Part shown: positions 36,507-48,713 of the stretch, in pieces | Layout: each line of letters opens with the position of its first letter | How positions within the stretch are numbered: position 1 is the first letter of the stretch | Source of the DNA: Zhengitettix transpicula | Taxonomy: Eukaryota > Arthropoda > Insecta > Orthoptera > Tetrigidae | Length of the DNA: 64,000 bases | Reading direction: 5' to 3' | Assembly (NCBI GenBank): GCA_037074705.1 | Contig: CM073590.1 | Location: forward strand, 180,861,246 to 180,925,245 | The notes under the pieces: model-generated | What the model saw: the letters and a program-made list of their open reading frames with translations, nothing else | Databases searched by the model: none | What the model was told of the DNA's origin: nothing | Translations under genes and position numbers: made by a program

Positions 36507-36705
36507 AACAAGATTTTCCTTTTTGTAGTATTTTTTTACGTGATAAAACTTTGAGAGTGTCCTAAAACTGAAAGCTACTTTCTCTCCTCCGTAACCGCAT
36601 AATGAAGATAACGTTACGTCCATAACTAATGAATGCATCTTTTTATAAGGCGATGGACTGCTTTTTTTAAGAAACAACATTACATGAATACTGAGAATGT
36701 ACCAG
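36507..36705 (-). repeat. Upstream extension of retroposon copy 5
   Basis: It is an inverted match to 1676-1897, including ACGTGATAAAACTTTGAGAG, GAAAGCTACTTTCTCTCCTC and AACGTTACGTCCATAACTAA. Confidence 0.75.
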
Positions 36706-36974
36706 AACATACACATTGTGGGATACGATCTCAGACACATAAGTTGAGGTTAAACATTTATTCGTCCATTTATAAGCAAGTCGCTTTCAATCGCTGAGAC
36801 CGGAAAGAGCCCTGCACGCGTCCTAGGTCGAGGATGGATTGACAGCAGGAACTTCCGTTCGCTGGACGAAGGAAGACGGTACATTGTTCGGACTGATAGC
36901 GAGGGGATGCTTGGAGGGTGGAAAATACCACCCACAACCTATCTAATGAGACCGAGATGTCTTAGTGCAAAAGT

Positions 36975-37025
36975 AGAGAGAGAAGAAGGCATCCCCAAAG
37001 GTTCTGCCTACGAGAGCTAAGAACA
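36975..37025 (-). repeat. Retroposon family A, 5' scrap
   Basis: Only the first 50 bases of the family are present, reading on the minus strand from the TTAGCTCTCGTAGGCAGAAC block to GGGGATGCCTTC. Confidence 0.6.
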
Positions 37026-37839
37026 GCTCACAGCTACGTCATTCTTTTGAACAGAAAATTATATCCGTCTTGTTCAGCAAGTTTCAACATCGACTGCTTT
37101 AAAATATATATAAAACAGCAAGAAAAAGTACAAATAACTCATTAATTGTAATAGCAACAGACTACAGTACTCGTACCACGGCTGATTAGTTGCGTGTGAA
37201 TATCTATACATTTAGAAATGTTCCCCATTTTCTGTGCACTCCATAACGACAGTTTCAGCTCCGGATGGCACATGCTGATCTGCGAATACTGGAAGTGTTT
37301 GAAACTACGTAAGCAGCTCCCGAATCCTTTCTTCTTTCTACTTCTTGATTATAATTTTCGACCTTTTGTAACATCGTATTTATTACTTTTCTTAATCCAA
37401 AATGCAGCTTTATACCATTTTTTAGCGCCCAGCACTACTAGCCTCCATAAATTCGGTGTCGGCGGATAGACAATTTCGTTGCTACATCAGATAGCCTATT
37501 ATTCTTCTCTATAATTTTCCCTGCAAATAATAATAGATTGGATCAACAGTAAGAGCAAAGCAGATTACAGAACAAAGATTCGATCACCTTCGGTAAGCAT
37601 GACATAAATGAGGGTATGAGCGTTATATTCCCTAAGAGTAAACCCAGCTAAAAATAGCAAATTACTTTCATTCGGCAGCACCATCATCACACTGACTCTT
37701 GCAGCGTCCAACTGGTGGAAGCCGCGACTGCCGAAGTAAGGAATTCATTTTACAGTAATTCGTCGGGCAAGTAAATGTAGTTCAAAATACTTCATATTCT
37801 GACTGTACCTAGCGCTTACTTATTATATTTGTTAAACGC

Positions 37840-38460
37840 AACATGAACCTTTTTGCAAGTAACGGGGACAATCTTGGCTACGACACAAGAAACCGTTCAG
37901 TCCTCAGGTCTGACAAGCACAGCCTCAGTCTCTTCGACTCTAACATTAATTATTCCGGTATCGCACTATTTAATAGCCTTCCTGAAAAGAACATCAGCAA
38001 CTACAACTCATTCGTCAAGGGGTGTAAAACTTTTATTGTAAATGGAACTTATTACTCCGTAAACAAATTTTTGAATCGGTCTAACATTCCCTGAACTGCC
38101 TTGCCTACAAAATTGCCGAATATGCTATAAATATGTAAATAGTGTGTCCAGTTTTCCCCCTTTGGTTCTGTTATCCTGCCTCTGCTTTCTGTTTTAGTAA
38201 ATATCCATGACGACATCCCTCCGTACCTAGCGACAGGAGATGAATACCAGGAAGTGATACGTGTTATGTGCGTGTTTCTTAAAGATAGTGTGTATGAATG
38301 TCGTGACTGGACAAATGTGAACAGATATGATTTTTTATGTAACTTATTAATTGTTGCTATTAATATTAATTAATTTTATATGTAATTTATCTACTGTACA
38401 TTTGTGACAAATCCTATTTCCTCATTAGAGGGCTAATGGTGAATAAATCTATCTAACTAT
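37840..38460 (+). pseudogene. Non-LTR retrotransposon 3' end (jockey/CR1-like)
   Basis: The open frame 37843-38094 reads GYDTRNRSVLRSDKHSLSLF, YSGIALFNSLPE and YNSFVKGCKTFIVNGTYYSV NKFLNR split over the C terminus of a reverse transcriptase (DTRN...YxGxxLFNxLP...YYSVxxFL pattern). The untranslated tail ends TCCTATTTCCTCATTAGAGG GCTAATGGTGAATAAATC. The same tail ends the element at 10700. The 5' part is missing, as is common for these elements. Confidence 0.75.
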
Positions 38461-39435
38461 TGAGAAAGTGAGTCTTTAGCAGATAATGGTCTTCACTCTG
38501 TACTATTGGGTGACCTCATTTCAGACCAGCGCCCCCGTACATAAGTTAATCAATTGTATATCAAGAAACTCAATGAAATGTATATCTTTGAATTTCACGC
38601 CAACATTTTAGCCACAACACCAAAGACATAAACCGCATAGACTGGACATATTTGAATGTTTTGTAATGGTCGGGTGGGAAATCCCTGTCGTCTGCTAGTG
38701 TTGAATCATTATTCTACGTCATGCAAATGACCTAAAAATAAACCTTTACTGACATTCAACATATTGTAAATCTTGTATGGATGAATGACAAATTAAATAA
38801 ACACCATTTCGGTATAGACCTATGGAAAAGTTTATTTGGCTCATTTTCCTTTAAACAATATCAGCTTTTTACATTCAGGATCATCATAAATAAAAGGCGC
38901 TTAGTCAATCATTAGGTCCGTTAAAAATATTATATGAAGAAAACAGTGCCCCACCTATCCCTTTGGAACAGTTAAGATTCTGATACTAAATGCTATGGAC
39001 TCTTAAGAACCCAAGAACCATTATTAGAGATTACAAAATATGCCCTACATCATTCATAAATATATTGGAAACTTTTTACCTACCCACACTTAATTGATAA
39101 AACGGCAAAAAGTTGAATAAAAAGGCTCATCAATTTAGTTAAGAAACAAGAGAGTGATTCATATTGAGAAGTAGACGCCTCCTCCTAATAAAAACAGACT
39201 GTGGCCGCAGTACAGTGGAATTTGCAACAGTCGCAGCTTCAAACAAGTTAATGTTAATTAATTATACAATTATTATGATAAAGGATTAACAAATGCGAAT
39301 TGTAAAATGTAAATGTAAGAAACCCGCATTTGAATCAATGTGAATCTCATCATACTTATGTAAATAAGCACTATTTGTAATTTATTTATGGGTCGCCAAT
39401 GACCAAGTTGTTAACGCGACCATTATAAACCTTTA

Positions 39436-39436
<1 letters not shown>

Positions 39437-39468
<32 letters not shown>
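39437..39468. repeat. (AT)n microsatellite
   Basis: The tract is about 30 bp of pure AT repeat just left of the foldback at 39503. Confidence 0.95.
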
Positions 39469-39470
<2 letters not shown>

Positions 39471-39502
39471 TTTTTTTTCATTTATCTTATCTGTACAAAA
39501 TC

Positions 39503-39593
39503 TTCTCGGGCAGTCAACCGGGTTGAATCATCGATTTGCCGCGACGTTTCGGCAACTGACCCCGTTGCCGTCAACCCGGTTGACTGCCTGAGA
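39503..39593. mobile_element. Short foldback with GCGACGTTTCGGC core
   Basis: TCTCGGGCAGTCAACCGGGTTG returns as CAACCCGGTTGACTGCCTGAGA. On the minus strand GGCAAC-GGGGTCA-GTTGCC is followed directly by GAAACGTCG. Confidence 0.8.
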
Positions 39594-40679
39594 ACAACAA
39601 TTACGCCGGAAGAACCTCCGATCATTAATTTATCTTATCTGTCTATCTCTTTCACCCATAGCTTTAATATTGCACAAATTATGCAATCCACAATTTAAGT
39701 AATGTTTAAAAAACATCTTTATGAAAATTGAATACTGAGACTCCTCTCCAAATTCAGAGGAAGCCATTAAGCGGCCAGAGTCACAAAACATTCTGAAAAC
39801 ATCTACATACATTCTTAAGAGAAAATTTTTCTTTCCTATTAGCATTTAGCTACTTCTTAACACCTTCTACCAATAGGAAGTTGTAGTTTTACCACATGTT
39901 TAAACAAACAAAGCAAAAGTATCGGTGACCGGTATATGGAATCCCATTTTGTTGGTAATGTTAAGTAGTTTTGCAAAGCAGAATAGACTGTCTGGCAAAC
40001 ATGAACGCACAACGGACCCACCAGCTACATTCGGTAGTTATTGCTGAATAAAGGAACTCGGTTTTGAAACATACGTAGGTACTACTAGAAGACACATTTG
40101 ACTGCAAACCGTGATAATTACAATAGTATGCAAATTATGAAAACCCTCCTGTTGGCGTCACTGCCTAGCAACACCAACGTCCAGGGTTCGAATTCCGTCT
40201 TAAATTGCTAATACAAATTTCACTAAAATGCCGGTCAAAAAGGTGAAAAATTTCTACCCCAAAGAACTTAACTGAAATGTAGACTGTAACGCACAAATTA
40301 CGTCGGTATAAGGTAACTAAGGTGCAGGCCAATGAAATTGAAGCGACTACTGAACACGAGATGAAAAGGGTGAAACCATTTTTCTCCCGCGGATGCCACT
40401 CATTTCGACGAATCTCCCTTTACACTTAACGAGATTGCAATTTCCAGTGAGAAGTGCTCTATCAATAAGTCGCTGGGGCTGTTAAGTACTGCGGAGTGGT
40501 TTTGAGATCGACACGCTTCTCTGAAGGCCAAATACGTTGTTTTCACAAGGGTGTTACGCACCAATTTCTTCTTGTTCCTGGAGTTGAAAATTAAAATACT
40601 GTTTATAATCTAGTTGGGGCCGATTTTACACTATAGTTAGAATTTTCATTCTGTGACTGATAAAAAATTGGGATGAGTA

Positions 40680-41668
40680 AATACTCTGGCAACGCCGGGC
40701 AATTAAATTAGTACTCTTGGCTCGACTTGAGAGTCTTGGTCTACCGAGACGACTATGTAAGTGCTTCCTAGCGGCCTTTTTTCGGACCTTCCGAAGAGGG
40801 AACGGAGATGCATTGATACCTAAATCCCGGCGGGATGGGTCCTGCTCCCAGAGGAGGATAGAAGAAAGATTTTGCCTACAAAACCACATACTCCCTCGAG
40901 TCCAACGTGCGTCGGGCTGGGACGTGGCAAACCAAAACCCAGCTGGACTACCCCGGAGGATAGACCAGGGACCAGAGGCACCAAATTGCCCGAAGGACGT
41001 CTTTGGTCGGCCGCGCACATAGATAGATCTGTTATCACGAGTGCTCAGGATCGCCCCGCAGGGTGGAGATGCATTTGCCCGAAGGCCATAGAAATTTATG
41101 GACACACTCTAGTTTCCCAGAATGGCTCTCAAGTTAGGACTATCACCCTCACATAGCAACAGGCTATTTCTACGAGGAGAATTATGGCCAGGCGGTTTCG
41201 TCATCGGATAACTAAGAGGTGGAGACTCGACACCTTAGCATCCCAGAGTCACCTACACCTTCCACACCCCAGAAGACTGGACGACCGCCTAGAATCAGAC
41301 TCCACCACCTCCTGGCAGGACAGAATGATAGCTTCTTAGAAAGACCCCAACGAGAACCACGCGCCCTCCCTTGCTCCTCACCTCCCACGTGCCGCAACCG
41401 CGGGAAAGCCTATATTCCAGAGTTCTATTTTCAGAAGAATAGTCACGATTCGAGGGTGCTTTCGCAGCCTCTCCCACACATTAAATCTGAAAGCAATGAA
41501 ACCGTTACCCACGTACGAGACGACTGCCATCTCACATGACACATTCTGTATGTTCAGTTTTAACTCCTGTTTTCGTGACCAGGACGAACACAAACATCCA
41601 AGCCCATGCCGGGATTCGAACCCGGGACCTCTGCAATGCGACGCTGACCACTACACCACAGCAGGCCG
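40680..41668 (-). repeat. GC-rich repeat block with tRNA-like head
   Basis: A nearly 1-kb island, clearly richer in GC than its surroundings, is bounded on the right by a tRNA-like head on the minus strand (41607-41668). On the left it is bounded by a CAACGCCGGGCAATTAAATT end that resembles the CAACGCCGGGCACCCAGC end at 47715. Several overlapping frames on both strands are open (up to 159 codons), which is expected in GC-rich DNA; none has a known motif. It may be one SINE-headed element or several pieces. Confidence 0.45.
41607..41668 (-). repeat. tRNA-derived SINE head
   Basis: On the minus strand GCTGTGGTGTAGTGGTCAGC (A-box region and D-arm) is followed by CCGGG-TTCGAAT-CCCGG (T-arm with B-box). 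The anticodon arm is shortened and the acceptor strands do not pair, so it is not a functional tRNA gene. Confidence 0.65.
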
Positions 41669-42654
41669 GTAATTATATTAGTAACGTTTAAAATATCTGC
41701 AAATCAGCTGTAACTATCACACTGTCTTTCGCAGCTATTTTTAATCTCAATAGATAACATAAATTTTCCATCTAAGTGGACTGATTATGACTCCAAATTA
41801 CAAGTTTTATTTTGTTTTTAGATAGAAAAAATAATAATGTTTCTAATTTTACCCGGCATATTGAGCCCACTGTTTTGATCGTATTATTTCACGGGTATTA
41901 GTTATGAGAAATTCGTGCATACAAAAAATAGTTAACATGTCAAGCAAGAATTCTCCGTCTTGTTCCAGCGTTTGCCAGCTAATAGTGTATGAATAATGTT
42001 TTTGCCCCTGGTATTACCTTGATGTTTGTCCGTATCAAGAATACACATTACTGTACAGTGAAGTATTTGTAGTAGCTAAGAACTACATATCACTGTTATT
42101 TATAGAATAATTTAACGTATTAATAACATGTTCAGAGGCCTTTCTTTTTAGAGAAACGATGTGGCTTGTGCTCATTTTGCGATTTCTGTTTCGAATAATG
42201 TCAACGAGTGTGTATTAGGTTTCCTGATGAGTCAGATATGGGGGAGGCGAAAGGAGAACACAGCTTTCCCGTACTAGATGTACACGTCCATGTCGAGTTC
42301 TCAGCTGCGTGGAATATATAAACATAGAAACACGCATCGCATAACTCAAGCAATGTCTCATTAGCTGAATTTTCGTCCTACAGCAACATCAAACACTGAT
42401 CAAAAGAAATAGATGTGTACTAACTAGGACAGTTAAAAAAAAATAAAAGAGAAGACTCCGTTTTCTGGTGTCCTGTCCACAAGAAAATAACGACCCGTCG
42501 ACATATGACAATGAAACAATTCCGTATTTGATCACGAAAAATGAATGATGTAGACCAATGTAATGAATTTGGTGAAAAATGAATCCGCCATGTTAGAGTT
42601 CGTGGAAATTGAAACACAATTACTTTACTTCCAAGAAACAGCCCTTTTTGTAAA

Positions 42655-42877
42655 TAAACAACATACAATTTGAAGCCGGAAAAAATACATATATTTATAG
42701 AAAATTATTCTACGTTTCGTCGCTAATTTGCGACCACTTCAGGTTTTCTTTTCGACCACGGCAGTCAGGGGAGAACGACCTGACTTTCAAAATGTTGTTA
42801 AACCTCATACGAAACGTAGTATAATATTCTATAAATAAAAATATTTTTTCTGACTTCAAATTGGCTGTCGTTTATTT
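42655..42877. mobile_element. Foldback (MITE-like) element, family 3
   Basis: Outer arms with TTTATAGAAAATTATTCTACG and its inverse around ACGTAGTATAATATTCTATA, plus CAATTTGAAGCCGGAAAAAA and TTTTTTCTGACTTCAAATTG further out, form a hairpin. Inside the left arm the minus strand reads CTGAAGTGGTCGCAAATTAG CGACGAAACGTA. Confidence 0.8.
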
Positions 42878-43781
42878 ATAAGTAGTTTTAATAAAAAAAA
42901 TCTTTATTACATAAAAATACATTAAAAAGTAATTGATTGGGCGCCAGCAGATATACATATAGTCTGCAAAAAATTAACAATAATTAGCTCCGGCTTTGTT
43001 AATGAAATACTCCTTCTCTACAAGGTAATGTGGGCGGCTGGGTTTCTACTCACAAACAGAACTCAGTTCCGTACTGTGTAAAAATCTTTAACTTCTGAAG
43101 GCACTTTACATTAATGGTGACCCTTACTTTAACTTGTGGCGTCAGCTGACTTGCAGCGGATCACTCGTCTTGTAGCTCCTTATTCGGGCTCCCGCTATGG
43201 ACGTCTCTCCAAAACTTTTGTTCTTTCCAGCTCGCCAAATTTTCCACCCTCTCGCCTCTCTCACTCCACTTTCAGTCCTCTCTCTGACTGTCTGCCTGTC
43301 CGTTTTCACCCGGGTTCGAAGTATATATTCTTACTCCCCCCCCCCCCCAAACGATGCAAAAAAAGGGACGCGTACCCTCGGCTTCTTGGGGCCTCTCGGG
43401 CGCACGTGGCCGGTTAATTAATTCCTTCTCAGGCCCACGGACAAAGGCGGGCCACTTACCGATGTTATTCACTACAATATATATTATTAATAAACAACTC
43501 TTTTGTTGTTGAGGTAATAATTATTTGGTATATCAACAGGGTTCCACGCCTCAAAATTTAGTGTGTAATAAATCACATTGACACCCATAGTATTCACTTG
43601 ATACATGACTACTAGTACTTGCACAATCAGTTCATATCTAAATGTCAGAATACACACTCAGAATCCTGATTTCCATTTCTCAATACATTTCGTCTGATCG
43701 TCAATATGTTAGTATTTTATAACTTCTCGCGCAAATATGATAATACTGATAAAGCCATATAACAGTTACCATAAAGGTGTA
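42878..43781. other. No gene; pyrimidine-rich block of unknown type
   Basis: The segment 43130-43480 is pyrimidine-rich, with a C10 run at 43338 and CpGs, and is open in several frames. Its composition recalls LTR regions, but no second copy was found in the window. Confidence 0.4.
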
Positions 43782-44269
43782 GACAGGCTACGTATAGGGT
43801 AATCCACGTAGTGGCAACTCACCTCTTATAGCATATGAAAAGGATTTGAAAGGGGGGATGCGGAAAGGTAGAGGAATGTAGCCAAGGGTTAACTAGGGCC
43901 CCCGGGCTATGGTTTAAGGATCCTACCCGGCAATTCGCCTAAAAGTGATGCAGGGAAAACCCTGGAAAACGTGCATTTGCTACTTGTCCTACGCCCTGCC
44001 GATGGCGGGAGAGGGGTTAGCAGTGGGGTCGCAGCTTTCTCTCGCCGTGCCTTGACCGGTTTAGGAGGCAGCTGGCCGACTATTCCAATAGGACTAGCGG
44101 ACAACTCTTACCGTATGCCCAAGGTCTGCGATCCCGGAACATACACCTCCCAATACAGGCCAAGGTGCCTCGGCATGTGGAAACCTTAGTTCAAAAAAAC
44201 CAGAGAGATGTGAAGGCATCCCCAAAGGTAGCTGCCGCCAGAGCTCTCTGGGAAGGTTACCTGCGAGAG
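43782..44269 (-). repeat. Retroposon family A, copy 6
   Basis: It is a near full-length minus-strand copy from ACAGGCTACGTATAGGGTAA to GGTTACCTGCGAGAG. It stands head to head with copy 7 across about 90 bp. Confidence 0.85.
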
Positions 44270-44356
44270 AATCCTCTCGCAGAGTTCCTTGACTGATAAA
44301 GCTTATTCATCTTTGACCAAGCGAATATCGTTTTAAAAGAAGGCTGCGAGAACTGT

Positions 44357-44562
44357 TCTCTTGCAGGTGAGAGGCCTACCTGATGCAGGTTTTCTAGGGT
44401 TTGGCCTGCATCACTTTTAGGCGAATGCAGAGTAGGATCCTTAAACTATAAGCCCTAGTTAGCCCTTGCCTACCTTCCTCTACCCTTCCTATTCTATTAA
44501 AGGGGAGTTGCCAACACGTGGATTACCCTCATGTAGCCTGTTACTAAAAAAAGAAAAGAAAA
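44357..44562 (+). repeat. Retroposon family A, copy 7 (internally deleted)
   Basis: The 5' start TCTCTTGCAGGTGAG is joined directly to GGCCTACCTGATGCAGG, removing about 300 bp of the middle. The 3' end is complete with CATGTAGCCTGTTACT and an A-rich tail. Confidence 0.8.
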
Positions 44563-44749
44563 TCTTTTGCTCTCTTTCCTTTCAGTTTAAATAATCTTCA
44601 AAAATATATAATGGTTAGAATGTTGGTGTACTATTAACACACGCTTGTATGTTCTTTTGATCTGTATATCGTTCACCATACGTCGTATGTTTCCTTCCAA
44701 ACATTTATAAAAAGCCGTAGTGTTGAAAGCTTGTTGAATAGACTCATTG

Positions 44750-45475
44750 GCAAATTTTTAGACATAAATAATGAGGAGATTAAGGGCAATTGAACGTAGG
44801 TAAAGTGAATCTGAATCTAGTACAAATAATATTAAATTCAATTATTATACCTTTGAACGAGTACAGGATTTCACATATTTAGGCTCAAAACTTAACAGTG
44901 AAAATAATGTGGGAAGTGAAATAAAACAACGTATCATCAATGGTAACAAAACTTCTACATGTACGGAAAATTAATTAAATTCAATATGTTAAATAGGGAA
45001 TTGAAGTTAAAAATTTACAAAACACTTATAAGACCTATAGTGATATACGGTTGTGAAACGTGGACCCTTAATAATAATGATAAGCACTTACTCAGAATAT
45101 TTGAACGCAAGATACTGAGAAGGATAAACGGACCTGTATGTACGAATAGAGAATTAGAAGAAACAGAGAACTAGAGCAGCTCATGAATAACGAGAACATT
45201 GCTAGGTTTATCAAGAGCAGAAGGTTGGTCTGGATGGGACACGTACTTAGGATGGATGAAAGCAGAACACCTAGACGGATTATGGACTGGAAGCCAATCG
45301 GGAGGAGGAAAAGGGGGAGACCCCGGACAAGATGGGTAGATGACATCGAGAAGGATATACAAACCATGAAAGTAAGAGGATGGCGGAGACTAACACAGGA
45401 GAGGGCGGAATGGAAGAAAATTGTTAATAAGGCCAAAACTCACATTGGGTTATAGTGCCAATAAAAGAAGAAGAA
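44750..45475 (+). pseudogene. Non-LTR retrotransposon 3' fragment with two frame breaks
   Basis: Frames in order read FERVQDFTYLGSKLNSEN near 44850, then KLKIYKTLIRPIVIYGCETW with LLRIFERKILRRINGP (44959-45174). After a second break, RRLVWMGHVLRMDESRTPRR and GRPRTRWVDDIEKDIQ (45183-45455) follow. These are the standard C-terminal blocks of craniofacial-development-like/RTE-jockey reverse transcriptases. The tail CCAATAAAAGAAGAAGAAAG marks the 3' end. The upstream catalytic part is absent. Confidence 0.85.
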
Positions 45476-46940
45476 AGTGAATCTGAATAGAAAAACTGTA
45501 TGCCGTTCTAGAACGTTCGCTAAAAAAAATCAGATTGCAATCGGGCGTGTGATAATCTGAGTGACAGCATCACATTTGATGGGCAAAAGCGGCATCTGGA
45601 CTCGCTATACCCCTGTACTTCTCCATGCGACTCACAGGCTAGTTTCCCTATATGCGTTTGAACGCATGTAGATGTCCTGCACATATCATAATTGCAAATA
45701 TTGTAAAATATATATAATCATTATAAAACTGTTTCAGTCCATTTATTCCTTGCGAACTCTCCAACATTTACAGTAGAATGTACTATTGACTTATTTCTTT
45801 GACATTTATTATAATAATATAAGTAAACAAATGACCTTGAGTCATAATACTATTTATACATTTTATTACAAAAAAAATATCTAATTGAGAAAACAACGTT
45901 TCGTCCTCTTCTAGTATAACAACTTTTAAAATTTCTGTCAAAAGTAAAATTTAATAAAGTCTTCTGACTCAATGCAGTTATTTTTTATATCAATTTCTAT
46001 TCAACATAGTATCTCAATATCCTTCTCCCATGTATAAAATTACTGTCTAGGTCGCTTATATTTCTTGATATTCACAACTTTACTCGTTTGTCGGCCATAT
46101 TCCAACGTGTCCTGCCCACACGAGTTCCAGTGTCAATAGCGTCCTAATTCATAACTCTTCTAGACTTTCTAACTTCTATTAACAATTATTAACGCAACTT
46201 TAATTTGGTGTACAATTTATTCCATGGTTTTGATGCGTAGGGCTATATCATTACTGGAAGTAGGCTATCACATTGGTTGTACATTAAATCCGATTCTTTT
46301 ATCAAAGGTGTTTAGTCGTGCGTTATTTGCCCAAGTTCCATCATGTAGATAATCCATCAGAATAACAACTTGATTTCCAAACGTCACTTCCTTTTTTTAA
46401 AAAAAAAAACATACAGTTTATTTATTTGGCTAGGTGTCGTCGGTCGTTGACTGGAAATTATGAAATCTCGGCGGAAGTTTCAGCACAGCTCCCTCTAGCG
46501 CCGCTTTCTCCGCTCCGTTGATTGCTGCCTTCGACTGCAAGTCAATGGAAACGAACTTTTAAGCAACTGCAATTGAAAAACATTCCTCTCTGGAAAACTT
46601 TCAAACTATTTCTTTACTTCCCAAGTAAAAAGTTTAAATTTAGACTCGTATTTTGAAATATAATTTTATTAAAGATGACAAATAGTGGAACCAATTGGTA
46701 AATATATTTTTAAAAAAAATCAATATGTAATTCTTATAGACAACTGCATTATATGCCAACATTAGCAAACGTTGGCCTTGTAATCTACTACTCTTACCAG
46801 AATTCCATCACCTTATTTACGTTCTAGAACAATGGATGCAGAAATTTTTTAAACAAAAACTACAGGGAGTCTGAAATAGTGCAATATAATAAAATATATA
46901 AAGGCAGATACTGGACTGAATGAGAACATGCTACATAGTT
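45476..46940. other. No gene recognised
   Basis: Contains a degenerate core ACGTTTCGTCCTCTTCTAG at 45897 and a GC-richer patch at 46430-46560; no supported frame. Confidence 0.5.
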
Positions 46941-46948
46941 GTCAAGAC

Positions 46949-48713
46949 CAGGGCTTTGGGGCGGAGCCTGAGCACGGAAATTTGTACTGCTCCCATATAT
47001 ATTTTTTATATTTTACATAATCGAAGAACGTATTGTTCACATTCAATAACACAGGACTGCTCGAGAAATAGCTCAGAACATTGGTGTATCGATAATGCAG
47101 GATGCTGTTCGTAATCTATCTTCTTCTATATCTATATAATAAAAAAGGATGTATATTTGTATGTATGTACGTATGTATTTACGTTGTTCTTTATACAAAT
47201 TTTATCGCGTGGACAGAATGCAACAAAAATTGGTAAACGTATTCTGCCAAAATCGAGAACCGGTACTGTGAGGGTGAGAAACGCCTAGCATACATGTGGA
47301 AAGAATTATAATTAAAAACCGTGATCATTAAATATTAAATTACTGCGCGCCAAGAGACAATGACGTCACGCGAGAGAAAGACGTTACTACGCAACGAACA
47401 AAGGAAATATTTCCTTTATTAGGAATGAAATAAAGCAGAAATATGTTCTTTAAATAAAAAGTATAATTTTATACAGCAATACTCCATCGAATGGTAATAA
47501 AGAAGAATACGAATTACTTTACCATCCTTGGGGAAAATGTAAGTTAATTTTCGCGCTATATTAGTTGTGAGTCTAGCTAATAATTTCACCAATGTAATAT
47601 TTCGTAATGTATGAAGACTGAGTGACAATTGACAATTATATCCTGAAATACTCAAGGAATATATTAAAGTATTCAATTAAATACTTTTTCGAGTTTATAT
47701 AAATAAGTACACGAGCAACGCCGGGCACCCAGCTAGTTTAGTAATATAATAGGCACAGAAAAGTCTGATCGCTTCAATCTAAGACAATTTTTAAAACGGC
47801 AATTACGCTATTAAAGCTAGATTCTGCAACCCGCAGAATAGAATTTTTCTTACCATGAATGTACAATTTTAAAAAGAGAAAAACCAGAAAACTGAAATTA
47901 AAAAAATTGGAAATTGTCGATACTGAAGGAAGGCAACTCTATGTGTGTGAAAAATCAAATTACAGAAACTTTTAAAAACCGGAAATCGATTAAAAACGTA
48001 CTAATTCTTAGTGTAGATAATGCAGCGAACATGACATGTTTCATACTTAGGCTTTGCAGCACCCAATATGGCAATTTTTTGGCAACAATCTGCTGGACCT
48101 TACTCAAGTTAATTTATTTACTGATATTTTCGTCCAATATGACCCTATCTGTCAACATGTATATAGTGTAATAATAATTAAACACAATAGTACTCAGCAT
48201 TGAACTTCAAATATGTCATTATGATCCTAAATCAGTTTTTAACAGTTACAAAAATATTTAGTGATAAAAGTAACCATTGGAGTCAAATCAGGGGTTATGG
48301 AAATATGACAACCCGGGCAACTCCGACACCCACATAGTACATAATAAAGATGATAATGTAATAGATAAACATTCAATATAAGACTGCAATGCAATAGAGG
48401 GTGTTTAAAGGTAATGTATTCAGGGTCATTGATCACTATCTGGAAATGTATGCAGTCATTTTAAGCATACCAACTCAAACTAGTGTTGAGCATCCATTTC
48501 CGGATTAAGATTAATTTTAAGTAATAATATGCAGTCATTGAAGGACAATTTGCTGTCTCCCATTTTATTTATTGACATTAACAAATAAAATATAGTATTA
48601 TTTAAATTAAATTGCATTTTTAAATTATTTCATTGCAACTGGTGCATGGAGCGGAGCAAATACATTTATTTCGGAGCGGAGCAATTTAAAAACTAGCCAC
48701 TCTAAAAGCCCTT
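46949..48713 (+). mobile_element. hAT DNA transposon remnant with target-site duplication
   Basis: The left end starts CAGGGCTTTGG and the right end reads the complement (AAAAGCCCTT). They are flanked by GTCAAGAC (46941-46948) and GTCAAGAA (48714-48721), an 8-bp duplication with one difference, as expected for hAT. Inside, about 47914-48050, is ILSVDNAANMT, like the second catalytic Asp block of hAT transposases. Near 48490 a frame gives GLRLILSNNMQSLKDN, the C-terminal dimerisation region. Stops and frame breaks make it dead. A separate repeat of about 630 bp is inserted in its left half. Confidence 0.75.
47110..47737 (+). mobile_element. Helitron-like or SINE-like insertion nested in the hAT remnant
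   Basis: It begins TCTATATCTATATAATAAAA followed by GTATGTATGTACGTATGTA, and ends GAGCAACGCCGGGCACCCAG then CTAGT. A TC start with a GC-rich CTAG-type end is Helitron-like, but no clear terminal hairpin is present. It has no coding capacity that I can recognise. The class is uncertain; a discrete insertion is likely. Confidence 0.4.

Larger units (their letters stand above)
38461..40679. other. No gene recognised
   Basis: Apart from the AT microsatellite and foldback at 39437-39593 nothing is supported. A lone B-box-like GGTTCGAATTCC near 40186 may be a SINE scrap. Confidence 0.55.

Noticed and set aside
40150..40210. tRNA-like sequence with GGTTCGAATTCC
   Set aside because: Only a B-box-like stretch is present; no A-box or arms could be defined.
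40626..41105. 159-codon minus-strand frame
   Set aside because: It lies in a GC-rich block where all frames tend to stay open; no recognisable domain, and the other strand is equally open.
41607..41668. Functional tRNA gene
   Set aside because: A- and B-boxes are present but the acceptor stem does not pair and the anticodon arm is too short; better explained as a SINE head.
43136..43417. 93-codon plus-strand frame
   Set aside because: Low-complexity pyrimidine-rich sequence with a C-run producing prolines; three frames are open and none is conserved.
48239..48436. 65-codon minus-strand frame
   Set aside because: No motif; it lies inside the hAT remnant.
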